NCBI GenBank assembly: GCA_947628225.1
Contig: CANQYY010000004.1
Coordinates: 62,001 to 126,000, forward strand
Source of the DNA: an uncultured Lachnospiraceae bacterium
GTDB lineage: Bacteria > Bacillota > Clostridia > Lachnospirales > Lachnospiraceae
Direction of reading: 5' to 3'
Length of the DNA: 64,000 nt
Position numbers and translations under genes: made by a program. Positions 28,015-34,847 of the stretch are shown here, piece after piece. Each line of letters begins with the position of its first letter. Position 1 is the first letter of the stretch. Under the pieces are notes generated by a model, which saw only the letters and a program-made list of their open reading frames with translations, was not told the DNA's origin and did no database searches.

Positions 28015-28758
28015 ATGAAGATTATTGGTGTAATCCCCGCCCGCTATAAATCCAGTCGTTTTCCCGGGAAACCGTTGGTTCCCATTTGCGGAAAACCTAT
28101 GATATACTGGGTTTACCGGCAGGCTGAGAAGGTAAAAGAATTTCATGCCGTATATGTGGCAACGGATGATGAACGCATCCGGGAGGTCTGCCTGCAATAT
28201 GACATGAACGTAATAATGACCTCGGACAAGCATGAAACCGGCTCCGACCGGGTGGCAGAGGTGGCATCCAGAGTGGACGGCGACTTGTTTGTCAATGTTC
28301 AGGGAGATGAGCCGGTCATTCAACCGGAGATGATCCGTCAGGTTATTTCTATTTTTTTGGAGGATGATTCCGTTTCTTTCGGCAGTCTGAAAAAAGAGAT
28401 CACTGACCCGGAGGAAATCCGGGCGGCCAGCACAGTAAAGGTTGTAACGGACGATAAGGGAGATGCCATGTATTTCTCCCGCTCCATTATCCCCTCCAAT
28501 CTCAAGGACGGAAAACAGGCAAAGGTTTTTCGCCATGTAGGAATTTATGCTTATAAAAAAGACTTTCTCCTGGCGTTCTCCAAAATGCCCCAAACCGAGC
28601 TGGAGCTGGGCGAAGGCATCGAACCCCTGCGCGCCATGCAGAGGGGCTATAAGATAAGGCTGAAGGAAACGCAATACTCTTCTATCGGAGTTGACCTGCC
28701 GGAGCATATTGAACGGGTGGAACGGGTGTTGAGGGGAGAGGAAACTCTGGATTCATAA
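28015..28758 (+). CDS. kdsB: CMP-3-deoxy-ulosonate cytidylyltransferase, KdsB-like
   Basis: A 247-residue nucleotidyltransferase that couples CTP to a 2-keto-3-deoxy sugar acid. The nucleotide-binding motif IPARYKSSRFPGKPL is at residues 7-21. The KdsB-type HETGSDRVAE is at 73-82 and VNVQGDEP at 93-100. These match KdsB (CMP-Kdo synthetase) better than NeuA-type enzymes. In Gram-negatives the product feeds LPS, but no lipid A or Kdo transferase gene is present and the rest of the window is Gram-positive. The actual acid may be Kdo or a relative. It starts 11 bases after the DUF115 gene with a GGAGG site and is followed after 16 bases by the aldolase. Confidence 0.88.
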   Translation: MKIIGVIPARYKSSRFPGKPLVPICGKPMIYWVYRQAEKVKEFHAVYVATDDERIREVCLQYDMNVIMTSDKHETGSDRVAEVASRVDGDLFVNVQGDEPVIQPEMIRQVISIFLEDDSVSFGSLKKEITDPEEIRAASTVKVVTDDKGDAMYFSRSIIPSNLKDGKQAKVFRHVGIYAYKKDFLLAFSKMPQTELELGEGIEPLRAMQRGYKIRLKETQYSSIGVDLPEHIERVERVLRGEETLDS

Positions 28759-28774
28759 ATTAGGAGATGAAAAA

Positions 28775-30403
28775 ATGAAACGAGTAAATATATTAGACTG
28801 TACTCTGAGAGATGGAGGCTATCTGGTGGACAGCCAGTTTGGCAATACCGCTATCAAGGGTATTCTCCGGGGGCTGACAGAAAGCGGCGTGGATGTTATC
28901 GAATGCGGTTTTTTGAAGGATGAACCGCACAAAAACGGCAGCACCTCCTTTAATCATGCCTCCCAGATCCGCCGTTATCTTCCGGAAGACAGGAAGAACG
29001 CTTCCTATGTCTGCCTTGCGGATTATAGCCGCTATACTATTGATAATCTGGAGCCCTTTGACGGCACTTCCATTGACGGGGTCCGAGCCTGTTTTTTTAA
29101 GAATGAACGGTATAAGGTAATCGATTTCTGCCGCGGCATCACGGAACGCGGCTATAAGCTTTATGTACAGCCGGTAGATATACTCGGTTATACGGACGCC
29201 GAGCTCTTAGAACTGATTGATATGGTAAATGAGCTGGAGCCCTATGCCTTTTCTATTGTGGATACTTTTGGCTCCATGTATAAGGAGGATCTGCAGCGGG
29301 TATTTTTCTTAATCCATCACAATTTATGCGCCGGCGCCAAGATCGGTTTTCACTCCCACAACAATCTGCAGATGTCCTTTGCCCTTTCCCAGGAATTTAT
29401 CGAAATGACACAGGGGCTCCGCCATGTTGTCATCGATACCGCAATGGCAGGTATGGGCCGGGGCGCGGGCAATACCAATACCGAATTAGTCATGCAGTAT
29501 ATGAACCGCAAGCACAACAGCGGATACGATATTGACAGTCTGCTGGATTTGATCGATAACTATGTGGACGGCTTCCGCAGCCAGTCGGAATGGGGATACT
29601 CCATTCCCTATTTTCTCGCCGGCTCTTACAGCGCCCATGTAAACAATATTTCTTACCTATCCACGAAGGCAGGCATTGCCAGCCGGGATATTAATTATCT
29701 GCTGAACCGCCTTGGTTCCGTGGACAGAAAACGCTATGATTATGACCTGCTGGAAAAAATTTATATGGAATATCTCGGCTCTATCTGCGACGATAAAGAG
29801 CAGATGAACCATTTACAAGAACTTTTGGGCGGAAAGGATATTCTGATATTGCTTCCGGGACATTCTATTGTCACTCACAAGACGGAGATTGATGAATATT
29901 ACCGCGAAAAGAAACCGGTTGTTATCAGCGTCAACCTTCTCTCCCATGATTATCCGATTAATTATGCCTATTTCAGTAATAAAAACCGTTACCGCTATTG
30001 GAAGAGCGCCACTCACTTTAAGGAGTACAAAAAAATCGTGACTTCCAATGTGACGACGGAAACAGATAAGGATCAGTTTGTGATAGACTTTACCCGCCTG
30101 ATAAAATGCGGCTGGGAGCAGTTGGATAACTCCGGTATCCTACTTTTACGCCTGTTGGATCTGCTGAAGGTAAAAAGTATTGCCATTGCCGGTTTTGACG
30201 GCTATAACCATAATGCCGGCCACCAGAACTATGTACAAAAGGATATGGAGAAACAGAGGAATACCTTAAATGCGGCGGAGGCAAACCAGGATATTTCCAG
30301 TATGCTGAAAGACTATATGAATACGAGAAAATCCCATTGTCCGGTAACCTTTATTACGCCGTCTTTATTTGAATCGATTGTCACGGGAGGAGAAAATGAG
30401 TAA
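28775..30403 (+). CDS. HMGL-like aldolase fused to a DUF115-like C-terminal domain
   Basis: A 542-residue protein. Residues about 1-300 form a DRE-TIM metallolyase domain like 4-hydroxy-2-oxovalerate aldolase: LDCTLRDGG at 7-15, metal ligands in GFHSHNN (His193, His195) and the GMGRGAGN glycine loop at about 226-233. Such aldolases join or split pyruvate and an aldehyde. Residues about 350-540 form a second domain with ILILLPGHSI (PGHS at 361-364), YAYFSNKNRY and IAGFDGYNHN. These line up by eye with GNGPSL, FHCVSD and LLGVDC of the gene two places upstream. The protein could make the 2-keto-3-deoxy acid that KdsB activates. The fusion and role are inference. Confidence 0.78.
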   Translation: MKRVNILDCTLRDGGYLVDSQFGNTAIKGILRGLTESGVDVIECGFLKDEPHKNGSTSFNHASQIRRYLPEDRKNASYVCLADYSRYTIDNLEPFDGTSIDGVRACFFKNERYKVIDFCRGITERGYKLYVQPVDILGYTDAELLELIDMVNELEPYAFSIVDTFGSMYKEDLQRVFFLIHHNLCAGAKIGFHSHNNLQMSFALSQEFIEMTQGLRHVVIDTAMAGMGRGAGNTNTELVMQYMNRKHNSGYDIDSLLDLIDNYVDGFRSQSEWGYSIPYFLAGSYSAHVNNISYLSTKAGIASRDINYLLNRLGSVDRKRYDYDLLEKIYMEYLGSICDDKEQMNHLQELLGGKDILILLPGHSIVTHKTEIDEYYREKKPVVISVNLLSHDYPINYAYFSNKNRYRYWKSATHFKEYKKIVTSNVTTETDKDQFVIDFTRLIKCGWEQLDNSGILLLRLLDLLKVKSIAIAGFDGYNHNAGHQNYVQKDMEKQRNTLNAAEANQDISSMLKDYMNTRKSHCPVTFITPSLFESIVTGGENE

Positions 30404-30902
30404 GGATTTAACAAAAATCCGTCTTTTTGCCATGGACGTAGACGGAACGCTGACAGACGGAAAAATTTATATAGGAGAAAACGGCGAGGTAATGAAAGCC
30501 TTTGACCCGAAGGACGGTCTGGGCATTAAGCTTCTTATGAAGTATAATATCCTGCCGGTCATCATTACCGGCAGAACTTCCCGGATTGTCACAAACCGCT
30601 GCCGGGAAATCGGCATTACGGAAATTCATCAGGGGATTAAGGACAAAGGATTAAAATTAGAAGAGCTGATAAAGCAATATCAGCTCTCGAAAGAAGAAGT
30701 CGCCTATATCGGCGATGATGTTAATGATTTGGGCGCCATGCAGCATGCCGGCATCACCTTTGCTCCGGCTGACTGCGCCAGACAGATACTGCCCTATGTG
30801 GACATTCTTTTGACCAGACGCGCCGGAGAGTCGCCGGTACGGGAAGCGGTTGATATGATTTTGGAAAACCGGTTTTTAGCGGAGGATTTTGCGGACTGGT
30901 AA
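30396..30902 (+). CDS. kdsC: KdsC-like HAD phosphatase
   Basis: A 168-residue small HAD-superfamily phosphatase. DVDGTLTDG at residues 14-22 is the KdsC/NeuC-linked variant of the HAD motif I, ITGR lies at about 57-60, and GDDVND at 106-111 is motif IV. The length equals KdsC, which removes the 8-phosphate from Kdo-8-P and works as a cap-less tetramer. The ATG at 30396 has a GGGAGGAG site and overlaps the aldolase stop by eight bases, showing tight coupling. Its presence hints that the aldolase product, or its aldehyde precursor, is phosphorylated. It ends 15 bases from the convergent cytidylyltransferase gene. Confidence 0.88.
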   Translation: MSKDLTKIRLFAMDVDGTLTDGKIYIGENGEVMKAFDPKDGLGIKLLMKYNILPVIITGRTSRIVTNRCREIGITEIHQGIKDKGLKLEELIKQYQLSKEEVAYIGDDVNDLGAMQHAGITFAPADCARQILPYVDILLTRRAGESPVREAVDMILENRFLAEDFADW

Positions 30903-30917
30903 CAAAGAGAAGCTTTC

Positions 30918-31628
30918 CTACTCCTCTTTCTCCAGCAAAAACGCCTCTGCCACCCGCAAATCATACGGGTATGTAATTTTAATATTAAATACTTCCCCCT
31001 CTACAATGTGTACTTTTTCCCCTTTCATCACAAAGATTTTTGCCGCATCGGTGAGAAGATTCTTCTCTTCTTCTGAGAGCGACTCATACAGCTTTTTCAG
31101 CTTCAGCGCCTGAAAGCTCTGAGGGGTCTGCCCCTGATACATCTTTTTCCGCTCCGGAATATCATGGATAAGTACCGCATCATTGCTGCATACGATCGTA
31201 TCGGTAGCCGCTACAGCGGTATCGCAGGCGCCGTACTCCTTTGCATATTTTATATTCTCTTTTATTATACGCTCTGTCACAAAAGGGCGCACGGAATCAT
31301 GGGTCACAATAATCGTATCTTCCTTCAACCCGTAATTTTGTTCAATATAAGAAATGGAATTCATGATCGTTTCATTTCTGGTCGCGCCCCCTTCCAAAAC
31401 GACAACCCGCTCGGAATCCTCCATATATTTTTTGACCAGATTTTTTGTGTGGGCAATCCACTCTTTCGGACAAAGCACAAGGACCTTTTCAAATTCCTTT
31501 TCATCATAAAATTTTTTCAACGTATGGATCAGAATCGGCTTATCCCCTACCAGCAAATATTGCTTCGGTTTTCCCACATTTCCCATACGGCTTCCGATTC
31601 CTCCTGCTAAAACAACTCCAAAAATCAT
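30918..31628 (-). CDS. IspD/TarI-type cytidylyltransferase, extra copy
   Basis: A 236-residue cytidylyltransferase with LAGGIGSRMG at residues 8-17, the THDSVRPFV stretch and the C-terminal IKITYPYDLRVAE. It is closely similar along its whole length to the TarI-like protein at 40,151-40,867, more than either is likely to be to IspD (methylerythritol route). It would activate ribitol 5-phosphate or a similar polyol phosphate with CTP. It is the last gene of a minus-strand run starting with the TarL-like gene. It has no adjacent TarJ reductase, so a different polyol phosphate is possible. Confidence 0.85.
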   Translation of the reverse strand: MIFGVVLAGGIGSRMGNVGKPKQYLLVGDKPILIHTLKKFYDEKEFEKVLVLCPKEWIAHTKNLVKKYMEDSERVVVLEGGATRNETIMNSISYIEQNYGLKEDTIIVTHDSVRPFVTERIIKENIKYAKEYGACDTAVAATDTIVCSNDAVLIHDIPERKKMYQGQTPQSFQALKLKKLYESLSEEEKNLLTDAAKIFVMKGEKVHIVEGEVFNIKITYPYDLRVAEAFLLEKEE

Positions 31629-31666
31629 AATAAACCTCCAGTTTTAAGCGCTCTGCGCATTTGCTA

Positions 31667-32173
31667 TTATTCGTTTTTCTTGTTCCCGGCACTGCGAAAT
31701 GCCCAAAATTTATTCATAACAAAGTTGATCGGGGTGGTTATGACCAGATTGATAACCGGCCCCAAAAGCTTAGGTAACCCCAGCACATTGATTTCCACAT
31801 ACAAAAGTATTTCCGTCAGAATCAGTCCGGAAAAGGCATAAGACAGATAAGTCTTTAACAGCGCCCTCCACCAGACGCGCTTTCCCTCTCCCTTTTCCTG
31901 TTTGAAAACAAAGCGGTTATTCCAAAAGAAGGCGTTCAGTACGCTGATTAAAAAAGCGGCAATATTAGATACATGATAATTACAGCCCAGGCTGATAAAC
32001 AGGGCATAGGTTCCGTAGGAAACTAAAAAATTAGACACTCCTACCATAGCAAAGCCCACAAACTGAAGCCATACTTTCCAGCGCTCCTCGCTCAATTCTT
32101 TTCCAAACAGCCGATACACTTTTTTCAGTATTGTCTTAATGAGCATCTCAATCCCATTTTTTATTTTATTCAT
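31667..32173 (-). CDS. GtrA-family small membrane protein
   Basis: A 168-residue protein with four membrane segments and the GtrA pattern (FVGFAMVGVSNFLVSY, NRFVFKQ, PINFVMNKFWAFR). GtrA proteins are thought to flip polyprenyl-phosphate monosaccharides. The start at 32173 overlaps the acetyltransferase stop; an in-frame ATG nine codons downstream is an alternative. Together with the GT2 at 33,849 and the YfhO-like protein at 34,844 it completes the known three-component pattern (GT2, GtrA flippase, GT-C YfhO) used to glycosylate teichoic acids in Bacillus and Listeria. Confidence 0.88.
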   Translation of the reverse strand: MNKIKNGIEMLIKTILKKVYRLFGKELSEERWKVWLQFVGFAMVGVSNFLVSYGTYALFISLGCNYHVSNIAAFLISVLNAFFWNNRFVFKQEKGEGKRVWWRALLKTYLSYAFSGLILTEILLYVEINVLGLPKLLGPVINLVITTPINFVMNKFWAFRSAGNKKNE

Positions 32174-32741
32174 GTCCCTGTATCTCTTTCTTCATTTTCT
32201 CTGCGTATTCCAAAAGCTTCCGGCTGCGCTCTTTGATTTTCCGGCACGGGATCCCGACATTCATCGTCCAGGGCTCCACATCCCTGCTGATCAGCGACAT
32301 AGCGCCGACAGAAGCACCTTCGCCGACTGTCACGGCGGGAAGGACGGTACAACCGGTCCCCAGAATAGAATACCTGCCCAGATGCACGATTCCGCTCTCG
32401 ACCTGACGGTATTGCTCCGGCACGGTGGGATTTGTCATGGCATTCCCGGAATAGTCGTCGCTGATGGCATATATGGCGTTTCGGGAGGAAACGGTGCAAA
32501 AATCCTCCAGAAAAATCCCCGCCGTTCCCCCATACAGACCGCAAAAAGCAGAAATGTGGACATACTCTCCAATCGTAATGTCGCCGCTCAAAATGCAAAA
32601 ATCATCAATGCGGGTGTGGTTCCCGATTGAAATATTTTCCGCTCCATATATGCTTGCCTTTCTGCTGAGCAGTATATCCCTGCCGCCCAGAAATTTAAAG
32701 CCAAGCTCCTTTAGCTCCTCCCAGGAATAAAAGCTGTTCAT
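32166..32741 (-). CDS. Left-handed beta-helix acetyltransferase
   Basis: A 191-residue hexapeptide-repeat transferase with imperfect [LIV]GxxxX repeats between about residues 35 and 150 (ENISIGNHTRIDDFCIL, ITIGEYVHISAF, HLGRYSILGTGCTV, VTVGEGASVGAMSLI). Such enzymes acetylate or formylate sugar or amino groups using acyl-CoA. It overlaps the PLP aminotransferase gene by four bases, so it probably N-acylates the amino sugar made by that enzyme, as VioB does after VioA or FdtC after FdtB. The acceptor sugar is unknown. Confidence 0.85.
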   Translation of the reverse strand: MNSFYSWEELKELGFKFLGGRDILLSRKASIYGAENISIGNHTRIDDFCILSGDITIGEYVHISAFCGLYGGTAGIFLEDFCTVSSRNAIYAISDDYSGNAMTNPTVPEQYRQVESGIVHLGRYSILGTGCTVLPAVTVGEGASVGAMSLISRDVEPWTMNVGIPCRKIKERSRKLLEYAEKMKKEIQGHE

Positions 32742-33856
32742 GAGTTTTCGCCTCCTGCATTTATGATCACATCACATATCCGATCGACCTCTTCTACAGT
32801 GAGCTGCGCATATAAAGGCAGCGTCAATACCCTCTTGGACACCTTCAGGGCTGCCGGCGTTTCATATACATCAAATTGGTGGTTATAGCATTCAAAGGTA
32901 TTGGTGAGCGGATAAAAATATTTTCTCGGAAAAATCGAATGCTGTTTCAGCAGCTCCGCTATTTCATTTCTGGATTTTCCAAATTCCTTTTCATCAAACA
33001 ATACCGGAAAATATGCATAATTGGATTCCACATTCTCCTGTTGGATATTAAGGCGGAGCCCCTTTACCCCGGACAGCCTCTCCCTATAATGCCCGACAAC
33101 TTTTTTTCTCTTTTCGATTTCCTCCCGGATATGGCGGAGATTGCAAATCCCCATTGCGGCCTGGAACTCATTCATTTTGGCATTTGCCCCGATTCCGTCG
33201 ACGATCTCCTCGCTGCGGATGCCAAAGTTTTTCAACCGCAACAGTTTTCCTCCAAATTTTTCGTCCCCAAAGCATACTGCGCCGCCCTCAATCGTATTAT
33301 AAACTTTGGTTGCGTGAAAACTGAACATAGAGGCATCCCCAAAATTGCCTATGCCTGTGCCTTTATACGTTTCCCCAAAGGCATGGGCGGCATCATAGAT
33401 CACCTTCAGATCATATTTCCGGGCAATCTTCTCAATTTTTTCCACATGGCATATATTTCCGTAAACATGCACCGGCACAATGGCTACCGTCCGATCGGTA
33501 ATAAGATCTTCTATCTTATCCGCATCTATCGTGTAATCTGTTTCATTAATATCACAGAAAACGGGGGTAAAGCCGTTTCGGACAATCGCATGCGTGGTGC
33601 TGGCGAATGTAAACGGAGTGGTTATTACCTCGCCCTCCTGCAGATCCATGGCCTGAAGAGCTAACTCCAATGCCATATGGCCGTTGGAGAACAATGAAAT
33701 ATGGGGCACTCCGAGATATTCCCTCAGCTCGTCCGTAAGTTCTTCATGCTTCTTTCCCATATTGGTCAGCCAGTGGCTGTCCCATATTTCCCGGATTTCC
33801 TCTATGTACTCCTCCATGGGAGGCATAGAAGATTTTGTAACAAATATCTTATTCAT
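32738..33856 (-). CDS. DegT/DnrJ/EryC1 sugar aminotransferase
   Basis: A 372-residue PLP enzyme that converts a keto nucleotide sugar into an amino sugar. The PLP lysine is in SFHATKVYNTIEGGA at about residue 180, and the cofactor Asp is in IYDAAHAFG. The N-terminal TKSSMPPMEEYIEEI region resembles VioA/FdtB-type dTDP-sugar aminotransferases rather than PglE. It has an AAGGAGG site and overlaps the GT2 gene upstream by eight bases. No dTDP-sugar genes (rmlA, rmlB) are visible in the window, so the substrate must come from elsewhere. Confidence 0.88.
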   Translation of the reverse strand: MNKIFVTKSSMPPMEEYIEEIREIWDSHWLTNMGKKHEELTDELREYLGVPHISLFSNGHMALELALQAMDLQEGEVITTPFTFASTTHAIVRNGFTPVFCDINETDYTIDADKIEDLITDRTVAIVPVHVYGNICHVEKIEKIARKYDLKVIYDAAHAFGETYKGTGIGNFGDASMFSFHATKVYNTIEGGAVCFGDEKFGGKLLRLKNFGIRSEEIVDGIGANAKMNEFQAAMGICNLRHIREEIEKRKKVVGHYRERLSGVKGLRLNIQQENVESNYAYFPVLFDEKEFGKSRNEIAELLKQHSIFPRKYFYPLTNTFECYNHQFDVYETPAALKVSKRVLTLPLYAQLTVEEVDRICDVIINAGGENS

Positions 33857-34847
33857 TTTTATCCTCCTGAAAATCCATTCCTCTTGATTCCTCAGTTTCC
33901 GAATCCGGCGATGTCTTACCGCAATTTATCGTTTCCCGGACGGTAGCTCTCGGCAAACTGCTGCTCGACAGGTACAATCTTCCTATATATTCTCCCAGTA
34001 CACCGATAAAAATAAGCTGAATCCCTGAGAAAAAGATAATCGTTACCATAATCGACGTCCAGCCTACCGCCTGCGTCGGCCCCAGCAGGCGCTGAATGAT
34101 CAGGATCAGCATAGCAATAAATCCCAGCGCCGTAATCGTCAGTCCCAACTGGATAGCAATCCGCAAAGGCTGTACGGAAAAATTTAAAAATCCATTCAGC
34201 CACAGCCCAAATAATTTTTTAAATGTGTAATTTGACTTCCCATTGGTTCTTTCCCGGTGGGCAACGTCTACATTTGCGACATTTTTGGTGGCGGCAAAGA
34301 TGATCCCATACAAATAGGGATAATTATTAGAATACTCAATAATTTTATCTTTAATGAATCTTCTCATCACAAAGAAGCTGTTGACGCGGATTCCCTTTGG
34401 CTTCCCAACCATAAGCTCTGTCATTTTATTATTTACCATACTGCCAAAGCGGCGGAAAGCGCTCTCCTTCTGCTCCTGATATTTAGCGAAAACTACGTCA
34501 TAATCGCCCTCCTCCAGCGTGGAGAGCATATGCAGTATCTCCTCTGCCGGCATCTGCAGGTCATCATCCATTTCTACAATATAATCGCCCGATGCATATC
34601 GATATCCCTCGATAACCGCATTGGTCTGCCCCGCGTTTTTTGAAAGATGAACTACCTTTATCCTTTTGTCCTTTGCCGCCAGCTTTTTTACCAACCCATA
34701 AACGCCGTCAGGACTGTAATCATCCACAAGAATGACTTCATAGGCGTACTTTCTGTTTTCGGAAAAAGCGCTGTCAATTTCTTTCAAAACAGCTTCAATC
34801 GTTTTTTCCGAATTATAAAGCCCGATTACAATAGATACTTTTTTCAT
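33849..34847 (-). CDS. Polyprenyl-phosphate GT2, CsbB/GtlA type
   Basis: A 332-residue GT2 with MKKVSIVIGLYNSEKTIEAV, VDDYSPDGV and VEMDDDLQMP motifs. Two C-terminal membrane segments follow at about residues 230-295, the layout of CsbB-type enzymes that make undecaprenyl-phosphate sugars. The ATG at 34847 has an AGGAGGT site and overlaps the YfhO stop by four bases; the longer ORF start at 34877 is inside yfhO. It is the sugar-loading part of the three-component glycosylation set with YfhO (34,844) and GtrA (31,667). Confidence 0.9.
   Translation of the reverse strand: MKKVSIVIGLYNSEKTIEAVLKEIDSAFSENRKYAYEVILVDDYSPDGVYGLVKKLAAKDKRIKVVHLSKNAGQTNAVIEGYRYASGDYIVEMDDDLQMPAEEILHMLSTLEEGDYDVVFAKYQEQKESAFRRFGSMVNNKMTELMVGKPKGIRVNSFFVMRRFIKDKIIEYSNNYPYLYGIIFAATKNVANVDVAHRERTNGKSNYTFKKLFGLWLNGFLNFSVQPLRIAIQLGLTITALGFIAMLILIIQRLLGPTQAVGWTSIMVTIIFFSGIQLIFIGVLGEYIGRLYLSSSSLPRATVRETINCGKTSPDSETEESRGMDFQEDKNE

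Noticed and set aside
28000-28707. Minus-strand open frame of 235 codons opposite the KdsB-like gene
   Set aside because: Shadow of a clear coding sequence; no ribosome site and low-complexity translation.
30918-31628. Assignment as ispD of the isoprenoid route
   Set aside because: It resembles the tarJ-linked TarI copy closely and sits in a teichoic acid locus, so TarI-type is the better call; ispD cannot be fully excluded.
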